A stretch of 64,000 nucleotides of DNA from Erythroxylum novogranatense (GCA_029891385.1 CM057235.1:18655120-18719119), one strand, 5' to 3'. Positions 23,076 through 34,920 are shown, counted from the stretch's first letter. The notes: generated by a model not told the origin, from the letters alone. A program made the numbers and translations.

Positions 23076-24320
23076 TAATAGATTTCGATTTCTCCTTTCA
23101 GAAACACCATTCCATTGAGGAGTTCCTGGAGGAGTCAATTGTGAAATGATTCCACAATCCTTAAGATAATCATCAAACTCTTGGCTTAAGTATTCACCTC
23201 CTCTATCAGATCAAAGGATTTTAATTGTCTTGCCAAGCTGATTTTGTACTTCATTCTTATACTCTTTGAACTTTTCAAAAGATTCAGATTTGTGCTTTAT
23301 TAAATAGACATACCCATATCTACTGAAGTCATCTGAAAAGGTAATGAAATACAAATAACCTCCTCTTGTTGAAATGCTAAAAGGACCGCATGCATCGGTA
23401 TGTATTAGGCCTAATAGCTCATTGGCCCTTTCCCCTTTACCTGTGAAGGGGGCCTTTGTCATCTTATCCAGTAAACAAGAATCACATATCTCAAAAGATT
23501 CAAAAGAATCAATGAATCCATCTTGATGGAGTTTTGAAATGCGTGTTTCATTTACATGGCCTAAGCAACAATGCTAGAGATAGGTTGGGTTCAAATCGTT
23601 AGATTTAAACTTCTTGTTATTTATGTTATAGATAGGCTCATTTGTAACAAACTCAGTGTCTAGAGTATAAATGCCATTTAATTGACGCGCAATGTCATTT
23701 AAAATGTCATTCTTATAAATGGAAATACTTCTATTCGCAATAGAAAATTTAAATCCATCATTCTCTAAACAAGCAAAAGAAATAATGTTCCTACTCATAG
23801 TAGGTACATAATAACAATTCTTAAGTTCCAAAATGAGTCCAGTAGGCAAAATAAGATCATAAGTCCACATGGATAAAGCAGCAACTCTTGCTCCATTTCC
23901 CACGCGCAGGTCGATCTCACCATCCATCAATCTTCTAGTCCTTCTTAGACTTTGCATATTAGTACAAATGTGAGCTGCAACTCCAGTATCTAATACCCAA
24001 GATGGAGAAGGAGTAAAATTTATCTTTATCACAAAAATACCTGAAGAAGTAGTCGCACTATTTTTCTTTTCTTTCAGCTCTTCCAAATAGAGTTTGCAGT
24101 TCCTTTTCCAATGACCAAGTTCATTGCGGTGAAAGCAAACTCCCTCCTTGGGTTCCTTAGTCTTAGCTTTGGGCTTGGGCTTGGACTTAGGTACTTTACC
24201 CTTGCCCTTCGTTGTGCCCTTCTTCTTGAAACCCTTTCCCTTTTGAACCACAAGAACTTCATTGGTGGTCTTAACCTTTCCCTTTAAGTTCTCTTCAGTA
24301 GTTTTCAGCACCACGTGCAA
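23076..24320 (-). pseudogene. Inner copia nucleocapsid, protease and integrase N-part
   Basis: Right to left: a Lys-rich stretch, a zinc knuckle CFHRNELGHWKRNC in which the second Cys of CX2C is Arg, protease with VLDTGVAAHIC (DTG retained), then the integrase zinc region (LGHVNETRISKLH, CDSCLLDK) and core (HTDACGPF with the first Asp, SDRGGEY with the second). The third catalytic residue follows in NGVSERRNR just before solo LTR K. Stops at 23574-23576 (usual Trp) and 23211-23213 lie in the frame. It overlaps the gag frame at 24305-24320 through a one-base shift. Confidence 0.85.
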
Positions 24321-24883
24321 TTCTCAATGGACTTCTCCATATTATGCATATTGTAGTTAAGAATGAACTGATCATATTCATCAGTCAAAGATGATAGAAT
24401 AAGATTAGTTGCCAATTCTTGACTAACAGGTGCACCTAATTTCTCAAGATGATGAATGTAACTCTTCATCTTGAGAACATGAGCACTCACGGGTGTGCCA
24501 AGAGTCATCTTGCATGAATTCAATGCCTTAGTGGTTCTAAACCTCTCTTGGCGTGCTTGCTTTTGAAACATAGTTTTCAATTGAGCAAGCATGTCATAGG
24601 CTTCCATTTCCTCTAAATCCTTCTGAAGGTCAGAGATCATGGCGCCTAACATAAGGCATGACACATCCGTAGAGTCATTAATATGCTTCGTGTAAGCATC
24701 CTTTTGAGCCTTAGGTGCATTTGTTGGTGGTTCCTCAGGGATGGGATCTTCTAAGACATAAAGCTTTCTTTCTTGCTTGAGAACAATTCTCAAGTTCCTA
24801 TACCAATCTAGGAAATTTGTTCCATTAAGCTTTTCTTTCTCTAGGATAGATCGCATAGAAAGGTTGGTGGATGGAGTGGCCAT
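24305..24883 (-). pseudogene. Inner copia gag (UBN2-type), 192 codons
   Basis: The frame opens with MATPSTNLSMRSILEKEKLN and carries GTNFLDWYRNLRIVL, the start of plant copia gag. It continues through TPVSAHVLKMKSYIHHLEKL to DEYDQFILNYNMHN, the UBN2-type capsid region. It then shifts frame at about 24315, before the zinc knuckle. The gag is nearly complete. The product would form the particle shell. The long LTRs and this gag suggest the Tork/Angela side of copia, a tentative placement. Confidence 0.8.
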
Positions 24884-26294
24884 AATCTATAAAATTATGC
24901 AATAAGTGTCAATATTCTAATTATTAAAAGGTATTAACTCCCACTTAAATTAATAACCCTCTATTTAAAATGGGAGAAACAAGATCCATATTTTACTAAG
25001 TCCTAAGAAAGCTTTGGCTTAACACTCAAGACTTAGTTATTTAGGTAGAAAACTCTTTTCAATTACATCATATGTAACTCTTGATGGGTTTATGTTAAAA
25101 TACATCTTATGTACTGCATGTATGAAAAACCCAATCTTATGCCCTAAGCCCAAAACCGTTTTGATAGCTTAGTTAAGTTTAACCATACTTTACCTATGAA
25201 TAGCACCATTATTCAAATGTCTTCCCTAGATGATCCCCACATGCCTTGCTTTGGCCAAAAACCACATAAGGATAAGCTAGAGATAAACATGGGTAAAGTT
25301 TTATGGAAGGCATATAAACTTAATATTATCATGAGGGTCGTTCTTAGTACATTATGAAGGTTACTAATCCTATTAGTAAGGGTGTTAGTACTATGCTAGT
25401 TCTAATCCTATACTACAACATACTTGAGTATATATATATTAGAAGCATAGAATAGTAATTTACATATGAATATAAATATTCAAATAATATAAATAAACAC
25501 ATGTAAAAACACCCAGAATATATAACATGTAACGAACAAACACGCGTAACGAACACGACGGTCTCGCTTGCGGGGTGCGGGGCAGCGCCCCGAACCAAAA
25601 AATTTTAGCCACGATTTATTAACAAGGAAATTCTCAAAATCCTGAATCCACATCAAATATGGAGACTTTCATGGTTTCCAATTCTTGATCTTTTAGAATC
25701 CTTATCTAATAAGGAATCTAGGTTTTCATGAAATCATATCACATATGAAGATAGGTTGCCCTCCTAGTATCCTTTTCCAACATGGATACTTGTGGTTTTC
25801 TATTCCAAATCCATGTCTTACAAGATAGAAACCCTAGCAGCCACCACCTATGCATCTTTGGCTATAACCCTAGACACCACCTTGAAGGAAGTTTCGGTTA
25901 TCATCATATGTTAAGGCCGAAACCCTTTTTGGCCGAGACAACCATGATAGAAGCATCTCATGCCTGGACTTATTCTCTTCTGAAATAAGACATAACCGAA
26001 ATACATCTCAATGCAATCAACTTCCATGGCCGAAACACATCATGCTTGTCATATATTCACATCATTACCAAGATAATCAACAAATCCGAAAACAACATGC
26101 ATGAAAATAATTCACATTCGTGTCATGCATCCAAAACTGTGAGCACATGTAATCAAAACATGCATATTTTCGACTCTACAAAATTCAAATCCGTAAGCAC
26201 ATGTAATCAAAACACGTATATTTTTTGATTATACAGAAGCCAAATCCATAAACACATGTAATCAAAACACGTATATTATTGATTATACAGAAGA
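24884..26294 (-). other. Untranslated leader of the inner copia element
   Basis: 1.4 kb lie between the primer-binding site and gag, without coding potential. A 54-55-bp tandem repeat is at its start (26144-26294). Confidence 0.6.
26144..26294 (-). repeat. 54-55-bp tandem repeat, almost three units
   Basis: The phrase CACATGTAATCAAAACA recurs at 26144, 26198 and 26253, followed by a TATATT...GATTATACAGAAG-like segment. It is next to the primer-binding site in the retroelement leader. Confidence 0.75.
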
Positions 26295-26311
26295 ACCTGG
26301 CTTTGATACCA
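26295..26311 (-). other. Primer-binding site of the inner copia element
   Basis: On the minus strand TGGTATCAAAGCCAGG follows the 5' LTR after one base. It is complementary to the 3' end of initiator tRNA-Met (usual form TGGTATCAGAGC). Confidence 0.8.
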
Positions 26312-26312
26312 C

Positions 26313-27738
26313 TGTTGGATCGTGTACAGTTCGAGTATTCACAATACACTGCGGAAAAGACCATACAATAACATGAAGTATAATCGAAAATACTTAGGAT
26401 GTACGAAAATACCTTTATGCCGTGGGTGGGTTGATTCTTTTCGGATTCCAAGACACTGCAATGTGCGAATGCCCTCCACCGGTATCCACATGAGTATGCA
26501 CGATCTGGGCTGTGACTGTGGTGTGCTAGCACATCCTGAAACACTTTCCAAACACCGCACATTTTTCCACTCGGATGGTGGCTAGGGTTTCATGCGACAA
26601 TAGTGTCTCCTTCTAATGAGACCTAAGTTTCTCTATTTATAGAGAAACCCTAATCCCATTGAAGCCTAATAAGTTTCAGCCCATTATATCTCATATAATA
26701 AAAGCCCGACAACTTAATTCAATCTCGCCCAATAAATATATCTATATATATTTATTCAATACCTAATAAATTAGGCCCAAGAGAATAAGCCCAGATCACA
26801 TCACTCTTTGTGTGCGACCCTGTAGGCTCATTTGATGTTAGCAATGGGCTTGATCACACTTGAAGGCCCATAAGTCATAAGCGGCCTCTAGCAAGACATT
26901 ATGACTACCTAAATCAAATGAGGATCGATAATCTGATTTAACCTGTAACCATGGTTACAAGCTCAGTCCTTTTGTAACACGATATCAAGATTAATCACAA
27001 GGCATGGTACATGTCAACCTTTGATTAATCATAGTTTCTTGATCCCCAAGTTGACTGATTATAACAAATGACATTGATGACTCTTCATCAATTCATTTGA
27101 GCATGGCCGTGCATTTCTTCAGTCACACTTATCAAGAGGCCCAAATGATATCTCTCTCATTTAAGAGAGGTACAAATCCCATCTATGTCATTCACGTCCC
27201 TCTGCATGATTCGTTTGATGTCCAACATAAGACTACTTATTATTCGGTTCAGAATAACTTCGTCTAATATCAAAACACCGAATTCCTCATATAGGGAACC
27301 ATGATGACTTCAGGTCAAAGGACTAAAGTCAAACCATATTAAGAATCACTAATGATATGAAACCATGTAGTATTCTTTATGTGGGTGAGTCCAATATATG
27401 TTCTCTAACATATATCTATGTTTCTGATTTGATATCTCATATCCATGATCAGTAAAACGTGATCATCAACAAGAACACATACTAGTCTTAATTCATTATT
27501 GTTCCACCAATAATGATCGACCAGGGACAGTCTAGAATAGTCTTCTAATGCTTATGGTTTTACTATCAAGTCACATACTTGATGACATAAGTCTAAAACC
27601 ATTCATGGAATGTAAATCACATTACATAAACGAAATACATGCATATATGAAAGGAATACCTCATAATATATTATTAACAAGTCATAATGTTAATACATGA
27701 ATCAAAACTATCCATTGGCCTAGCACACACTACTAACA
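26313..27738 (-). repeat. 5' LTR of the inner copia element
   Basis: 1426 bp, bounded TG...CA (TGTTGGATCG ... ACTACTAACA on the plus strand). It is followed by the CTTTC duplication. Confidence 0.9.
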
Positions 27739-27743
27739 CTTTC

Positions 27744-28437
27744 TTTGTGAGATGTCACAATAACTCTTTCATGTATTTGTTAGTTAATGTTGATGATTTA
27801 GTTCTTACAGGAAATGATGGTGGTTTTGTCCAAGATTTTATGGAAGATCTTGATGCTACTTTTTCCTTGAAAGATTTGGATGAGTTGAATTATTTTTTGG
27901 GTATTAAGGTACATTGGGACAAATGTGGCATGCTCCTCTCTTAAGCCAAGTATATTGGTGACCTTATGGAATGTGTTCACTTGGCTACCAGTTTCTACCC
28001 TGCAGAAGCATCCATGCATTTATCTTCCTTATGACAGACATTTCAAGATCCACATCTCTACAGAAGTGTTGTTGGTGCATTGTAACATGCCACTGTTACT
28101 CATACCAAAAATATCTTATTTTGTTAATCGAGTTTGTCAACATATGCACTCACCCACTATTTTTCATTGGCAAGCAGTTAAAAGGATCTTATAGTATTTA
28201 AAAGGAATCATGCATCATGAACTATATTTTTGTAGCTCAGCTTCACCTTCCTTGGTGGCTTATTCAGATGTTGATTAGGCAGGGGACCCAGATAATTGTC
28301 TCTCTACATATGATTATTGTGTTTTCTTTGGGGGAATCTCAGTTGGTCATCTAAAAGACATGTTGTTGCAAAGTCATCAAAAGAAGTCGAATATCGTGGG
28401 CTTGCAGCTGCTACTGTTGAGATAATTTGGGTTAAAC
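27744..28437 (+). pseudogene. Outer copia reverse transcriptase and RNase H, second part
   Basis: It resumes the frame lost at 16807. It shows LLVNVDDLVLTGND, where the catalytic YVDD has become NVDD, then [17 protein letters not shown], and later VAKSSKEVEYRGLAAATVEIIWV of RNase H. Many stops and frame changes lie between 27940 and 28310. It ends against the inverted-repeat element at 28439. Together with 16386-16807 this is an old copia relic, well decayed before the inner element entered. Confidence 0.75.
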
Positions 28438-28438
28438 A

Positions 28439-28634
28439 TGTTGGACCCCACACCCCACCCGTAGGTGTTTGCAGGTTATACTGCAGCGTGTATTTGCGGG
28501 TGATACCGCGGCATCTAACACAAATTGGTATTGTCCTCTTTGGTTAGGATTGAACCCCTGACCTCAAGGTTTTGTTGCTATCTAGCAGCACGCCTCTTAC
28601 CATTAAGCCTACGGGTGGGGTATGGGGTCCAACA
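28439..28634 (-). mobile_element. tRNA-derived SINE-like element with inverted-repeat ends
   Basis: The ends are TGTTGGACCCCACACCCCAC and its near-perfect complement (about 27 bp each). On the minus strand it carries an A-box-like GGCTTAATGGTAAG (near 28610) and a perfect B-box GGTTCAATCC (28556-28547), the two internal RNA polymerase III promoter boxes. It has no convincing acceptor stem, so it is not a tRNA gene. Confidence 0.5.
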
Positions 28635-28783
28635 TTAAAAGGAGTCTTTTTAATGTAGAGCTCAGCCTCTACCGCCATCACTCCAGGTATTGTCCTCTTT
28701 GGCACTTGGGTGAGCCACTGCTCGAACCCAAGACCTCAAGGTTTTGTTCCACTTTAAGTGGACGCCTCTTACCATTGAGCCAT
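28635..28783 (-). mobile_element. Second SINE-like copy, truncated
   Basis: On the minus strand it begins TGGCTCAATGGTAAGAGG (A-box-like) and has a B-box GGTTCGAG (28728-28721). It shares AAAACCTTGAGGTC and CAAAGAGGACAATACC with the element at 28439-28634. Its expected inverted-repeat start is missing where LTR C begins. Confidence 0.5.
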
Positions 28784-28789
28784 AATTCA

Positions 28790-31063
28790 AAATGTAAACA
28801 CATTACCCACCTCAAATCTATGCTAGAAGCTTGTCCAAAGCATCAATTCTCAAAAGCCCTTTCTTTTTCCTCCAATTTAAATTTACCTAAGCCATAATCA
28901 TCCAAAATCAATATCATAATTAGCATAATCCTCAAAATTAACTTCATAATACACAAACCCATCTAAATCAACAATTTCTAAAAATCCCAATTCCTAAAAA
29001 TTGGGCATAAACCCTAACTCACATTAATCCAAAATTAACCATCAATCATAGCATAATCACTTCAATTAACCTTAGTAAACTCAAATCCATAATAATATCA
29101 AGCTATCTAAACCAAGACTTCATAAAAAAAATTCAAAATCAAAACTTTCTCTCTCTTACCTTTTTCTCCTCCATTTTCGAATTTATCAAGCTCCAAAGGA
29201 AGCCATCTTCTTCTTGCTTCCTTCCCCTTTGAAAAGCATAGAAATCCTCTAGGAAACCCTAAAAAAATTGAACCCATATGCAGCTGTCTTCTTCTTCTCC
29301 TTTGCCATCTCCACCGAATGCTTCTCACCTTCTCTTCTCTGTTCTTCATCGTTTCTTTCCCTTCTTTTCTTAAAACCATCGACTTCTCTCCTTATTTAAA
29401 ACGACAGCAGCTAGCCAAGTCATTAAATGCGGGTAAAATGACCATAATGCCCCTCCATCAAAGCCTACATTCTTACCCCTTTAAGTGATGTTCCAAATCT
29501 GCCCCTGCACATTTCATTTTAAAAACAGCCATCCTGCTTCCTAATTTTGAGTGGGAAAACGAAATAATTTGGTAAAACTTTCTTCTACAAAAATGTTCCT
29601 CTATGTTTTAATATCATAATGCCATAAGAATCATCCAATTCGGAGCACTACATCAAAAGTTATGCTCAAAACATTTCAGATATATCTGATGGTAAATCAT
29701 TTTCCAGCATGTTATTTCCATCCAGAAATTTACATTTTTAATCCCAAAATTGGCATTCGATGTCTTCATAACAATTGTGGCTCTATTTCTCTAGTTTAAT
29801 AAAAATCAAGAATCGCCTCATTTCGATTACCAAAGAAAAAGTTATGCCCAATATACTTTCAGATGTTCTTAATCCAAAACTGCACACTAATCCGAACTTC
29901 AATTCAGAAATTTAAAGTCTTAGGGGCAAAATTGAAATTTCATTTCTTCATATGATTTGTAGCCCTATGTCTTAATTTTATTTCTCCTTAAGAATCACTT
30001 CAATCGGATCATCACAGATCGATAATTTCTCAAAATACCGAATCATGTTCAGAAAATTGTCCAACTTATTTGATTAAATTAATCACCCTTAATTTAATCT
30101 CATAAATCCACAAATTTTCCATAAAATGAAATTCATTGTCTTAGGAATCCAACGCTTTAAGAATCAACTCAATCGGATGTCAAACAAAAAAGTTATAAGC
30201 GAAGACGAGATTCGAAGATTAGGCGTGGGTACGCCCAAGGATATAATCTAGAGCTGTAGAAAATTTCAGAATTTTCAAATCATATCTTTTGCTTCCGAAC
30301 TCCAAAATTAACAAATTTGGTATCGATGGAAAGATAAAAGGAAGCTCTACAACTTCCATGAAGAACTAAAAAATCAATTCCATCTCTAAAGGGGTCAAAA
30401 ACCTAATCAAAGTTACTGCCCTGTTAAACATCACCTAAACAAACTCCAAACTTTCAAATTTGATATCTTCCAATTTTCACATCCAAAAATTGCATACTTT
30501 ATAGCGTCGGAAAGATTGTCAGATAAGCTACTACTTTCATGAACACTACTTACTTCAATTCAGACTAAATCCGTATGACGAGTGGCCTCAAAGTACAGCA
30601 TACACAATCCTACACTTACAAACATTCTCAAAGTCAAAGTGAAATAACCCTAACTTTGACTGATCATAACTTTCACTTCCGATATCGAAAAATATCAAAC
30701 TTTATGGCGACGGAAAGCTCTTAACATAAGCGACAAGTTTTCTGAAGATCATTTTCTCAAATTGTGCCTAAATCAAAAAGTCAACTCTCAATGGCCAAAA
30801 AGTCAAACTTTCATAATTCTCCAAATTTTCACACTTTTTCTCTTTATTTCTTGATTTTCAACTTCCATTTCAATCCACTAAGTCACTTTAACTTTCATAA
30901 CTATACAAATCTATTCAAATCCCAAAATTATCAAAATCCATCGATTCTTTCCTCACCACCTTCCTTTAAGTATAAATACATTTATACCTAAACATATACA
31001 TAATAACACTCATTTCTTTTTACTTATTATTTCTAAATTCCACTTAAAAATCGAGGTCCAACA
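28790..31063 (-). mobile_element. LTR C (gypsy-type), truncated at its 3' end
   Basis: The sense start is TGTTGGACCTCG (31063). The minus strand carries the ~180-bp AAAAGTTATG modules (29550-30780), a purine-rich leader, a donor AAAAG|GTAAGAG (29159), and a phrase near 28815-28860 similar to LTR A 4340-4390. It stops at the SINE-like copy before reaching the acceptor module. Frames within it have no family resemblance. Confidence 0.65.
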
Positions 31064-31522
31064 AAACAACTTCTCCAAGAACTCGGTGTTTCCTTGTCTT
31101 AGTCTCCTCTCCTTTTGTGCGCCAACTTGTCTACCACTTATATGACCGCTAATCCCATTTTTCATAATCATTCCAAGCATATTAAAGTTACTTTTCAGGA
31201 AGTTTGGAACACCCTGTCAAAAAGAGGTAGCAGAGGATAATGACGCTTTCGGAGTTCTAGAATAGCCTTTATCGACTAGCCTCTAGCCGCCCACATCCAG
31301 AAACGACGCATGGTTTCCTCCTTGTTCTCTATTGGTTTATCATTTTTTGAGTTAAGGAATCGACATTGTGGAAGGAAGGGAGCGGTCAAGACTTGAGACT
31401 CGTGATGTTGGGCGTCATTTCTGAAACCCAACTCTTACCTTGAAACCATACGACGTGAACGTACTCCAATGAAGTCTCCTTAACCATCATCGATTTTTTT
31501 CCTCTTGCTCTGATGCCACACA
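31064..31522 (-). other. Partial gypsy internal region with primer-binding site
   Basis: TGGCATCAGAGC (minus, 31518-31507) follows LTR F and is complementary to initiator tRNA-Met. The next 100 bp (31408-31500) repeat 53754-53846, the same place in the neighbouring copy. Sequence left of 31300 is not recognised. Confidence 0.55.
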
Positions 31523-33481
31523 TGTTGAACCTATTTTTGAAACCCAACATCTAGAAACTATTCATAAAATGCGAGCATAATAACCTGTAGGGTTATTCTA
31601 TGGAATCTTTTTAGTCATTATCGGTTCGTCATCATTCTTATAACATCTCAAGCCACAAGAGCGAGCCCACACAAAGAAATGACAATAACCACAATTGATT
31701 TTCTTCAAAAAAAATTGTAGCTCTATGTCTCTAGTTCATTTTAGAGAAAGAACCAACTCAATCGGAGTTCTATAGATGAAGATATGCTTGAAAATCCAAA
31801 GTGTGTTCATACCTTAATCATGGTCTCCCAACTGATCCCTCAATTTCTTTCCTACAAAATTTTTCAAATCAACTACAAAAGATCTAAATTTTTATGAAGA
31901 GATAGATACATGTCTTATGAATCAATCACCTCAAGAATCACCTCATTAGGATGTCGGACGAATGAGTTATGGCCAAACAAATCCGATATGTTCATATCCT
32001 GATTCCTACTGAACATACTTTTGGAGCAAACGCCATAACTCTCACTATGGGTATCAGATTGACTTCGTTCTTAGACCATTAGAAAGTATACATCTAGGGA
32101 TACAACTTTCATGAAGACCAAAATTTTAAATTCGGTCGTTATGAGGTCAAAATACATGGACCGTGTAAAATCACACAGTCAGACCGTGTAACCTTCAGGT
32201 GAAATAGCATCCATACGCCCAGAAAAACACGACCCGTGTAAATTCACACGGGCAGGCAGTGTAACCTTCAGGTGAAACAAAATTTCACCCTCCAAGACCC
32301 CTCCAAAGGGTCCTAAATCCATCCTAACTTCTCCTATACTCATAATCTTGCCAAAATCCACTCTTTCGAGTCCGAAATTCACTTCATATACACTAATGGT
32401 TCGGGAATTTCGTCCACTACAACATCCTAACTTGGAATGATTATAACTTCCAACTCCGATATCAAAAAAACTGCATACTTTATAACGTTGGAGAGCTATA
32501 AAGACAAACTACAATTTCTATGAAGACAACTTGGTCCAATTCAATCTAAATCAATACAGTTTTTCCTTAGAAGGCAGCATATACATATTTTATCCTCATG
32601 AAAAACTTACAATTTTGCCTTATGCAAACTTGGATTTTTATGAACATAATCATTCAACTACCAATAGGAATTCTTCAACTCTCAACCTTAATCCATATGA
32701 CCCTTCCTATTCAACAACGTCTCGTGCTTTATGACATTCCTATCTTTCCTTTCCATATTATCTCACACATATATATAACAATAGCTCATATTCAATGTTT
32801 GTCAACTCATCATCCATACACAATTTCACTTTTCAAAATCCATACACATATCCATATTTCATTTGCATTATAAATTAAGAGTTTACCAACTTCAATAGAA
32901 ACTCATGTCACAATACATCGTCAATATCAAAATCCAACATACAAAACATGCAAAACCCAAAATTTCTCAAAATCCACTTGAAGCCTTGTTTTACATCAAT
33001 AATCCCAAAACACAACAAAACATGCAAATTCGGAATTATGCTTTGATTCACTTTCACTGGATCTCTTATTCTTCACCTGAAGATGGGGAAAAAGAGGGGG
33101 TGAGCTCGAAAGCTCGTGGTTAACAGCTTATAACGAAAAAATAAGCAAAATCATTCAAAAGTTTATTGTCATAGAAAATCCTTGTTGAAAATCCATAAAA
33201 CGTTCGTTTCTCAAATTTTCATCATACATTCAAATTCATAAGTCACAAAACATGAATGCATAAACTTGTCCACAAATCATGAACACATAAGCACAGAAAT
33301 GGTTTAGGTAGATCCATATTCTTGACGAACTACACATTCCCATATACTGGTCCTATGTAGTCGTAAACTTGAGGGAGTCCTTAAAGGAGTTCCGTACCAC
33401 TAGCGGGCAGGCGGGAGAAGCCTATACTTGGGTCAACGTGCACGTGACGGTTCTTAGATGGACTACCAAACCCACATAACA
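31523..33481 (-). mobile_element. LTR F, 3' part (minus strand)
   Basis: It begins TGTTGAACC beside a primer-binding site and is duplicated at 53869-54822 (LTR H) for about 950 bp. It contains the candidate acceptor CCCATCTTCAG|GTG (33077) preceded by hairpin GAGCT-TTC-AGCTC and CACCC. It is cut at 33481 by element E and continues at 49107; the two parts total about 3.8 kb. Confidence 0.7.
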
Positions 33482-34139
33482 TGTAACATCCCATCCCCTT
33501 ATTAAGGGTTAGTACCCGAGCTTTCGATATTTGTGAACTCAAAGAGAGGTTAAGGAAATACATTTTCTTGCTCATGCATCATGCTAGCATATAAGCACAT
33601 AAATACGAAATGTTTTAGCATAAAAAGTGGTACAAGCATTCATTGACAACTTCTGGGTATAAATGGTATTAAATGTGATTTTATTGAAAATGAGGAGTAG
33701 AAGGAGTAGAAAGAGTGATCTTGGTATGAGTTGTAATAAGGAAAGATTTACAATCAAGATTGGTAGTGATCTGAAAAATGTTCACTGAATATGCTTCAGT
33801 ATTTAGCCACAACGTTTTCTCTAGTAATCCAAACGAGATGATTCTTAATTTGGATTAAACTAGAGATATATGGCTACTTTTTTTGTGAAGACATCGAATT
33901 TCAATTCTGTGTCTAAGAGTCTCAAATATTGTCATGAAGTGAAGAATTGGGTGCAGTGTTGGTGTATGAATGAAAAATTTGTCTTCAGAATTTAGGGGCA
34001 AATTTGGGATTGATAAATATGGATTTTGGCAAAATTTCCCTCTAGAAAGTTGTAGGTCTTTCTTTTATATTTCCAAAGGTATAAAGTTTGTAAATTTTGG
34101 ACATCTGAGTCAAAAGTTATGCATCTTATAAGTGGAGAT

Positions 34140-34920
34140 GTCCTGACGCAGAAAAACAGACTCAGAAAAGCAGACGCAGAAAAGTAGACGAAAGAAAAGT
34201 GAGACGACACAGACGTTAGAAGATAGAATTGGCCTTTGAGGTCTGAATAGAAGTTGTAGATATTGAAGTATTATTTCCAATGGTTTAAAAACTAAGTCAA
34301 TTGGACATATGTAGCAAAAGTTATAGCATTCGCATTGAGATATATATAGACACAGAAAAGCAGACGCAGAAAAGCATACGAAAGAAAAGTGAGACGATAG
34401 AATTGGCCTTTTAGGTCTTCATAGAAGTTGTACATATTGAAGTATTATTTCCAATGGTCCAAAAACTAAGTCAATTGGACATCTGTAGCAAAAGTGATAG
34501 CATTCAGATCTTGAGATATGTATGCAGACCTTAAAAAGCGATTTAAAAAGGCATTTAAAGAAAAGTGAGACGATACAGAAGTTAGACGATAGAATTGGCC
34601 TTTGAGGTCTTCATAGAAGTTGTATATCTTGAAGTATTCTTTCCAATGGTCACAAACTAAGTCAATTGGACATCTGTAGCAAAAGTTATAGCATTCGAAC
34701 TGAGATATGTATGCACACGTAAAAGGCGTAAAAAAAGCGCATTTAAAGAAAAGTGAGACGATACAGAAGTTAGATGATAGAATTGGCCTTTCAGGTCTTC
34801 ATGAAAGTTTTAGATCCAGAAGTCTTATTTCTAATGATCCAAAAACAAAACTAATCGGACTTCTGTATAAAAAGTTATGGCATTCGTACTGGGATATGTA
34901 CATTTCAGGTGAGGATATGA
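34140..34920 (+). repeat. Four tandem ~180-190-bp modules in the 5' LTR of E
   Basis: Each unit carries AAAGAAAAGTGAGACGATA, GATAGAATTGGCCTTT, CATAGAAGTTGTAGAT, TTTCCAATGGT and AAAAGTTATAGCATTC. The 3' LTR of E has only three (41715-42290). This accounts for most of the 200-bp length difference between the two LTRs. Confidence 0.8.

Larger units (their letters stand above)
16808..27738 (-). mobile_element. Complete inner copia element, 10.9 kb, TSD CTTTC
   Basis: Minus-strand order is: 5' LTR 26313-27738, primer-binding site 26295-26311, leader, gag, protease, integrase, reverse transcriptase, RNase H, polypurine tract 18241-18251, 3' LTR 16808-18240. Gag before integrase before reverse transcriptase is the copia order. 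The 5-bp duplication CTTTC is perfect (16803-16807 and 27739-27743). A 2670-bp solo LTR is inserted in the integrase, so the element itself is about 8.26 kb. All coding parts are damaged. It lies antisense inside an older plus-strand copia relic. Confidence 0.9.

Noticed and set aside
28547..28610. Possible functional tRNA gene
   Set aside because: A- and B-box sequences are present, but no acceptor or anticodon stem of tRNA form could be drawn. Two diverged copies and the inverted repeats indicate a SINE-like element.
29107..29379. Basic 90-codon minus-strand frame as a host gene
   Set aside because: It lies across the purine-rich leader and donor of LTR C, with low-complexity composition.
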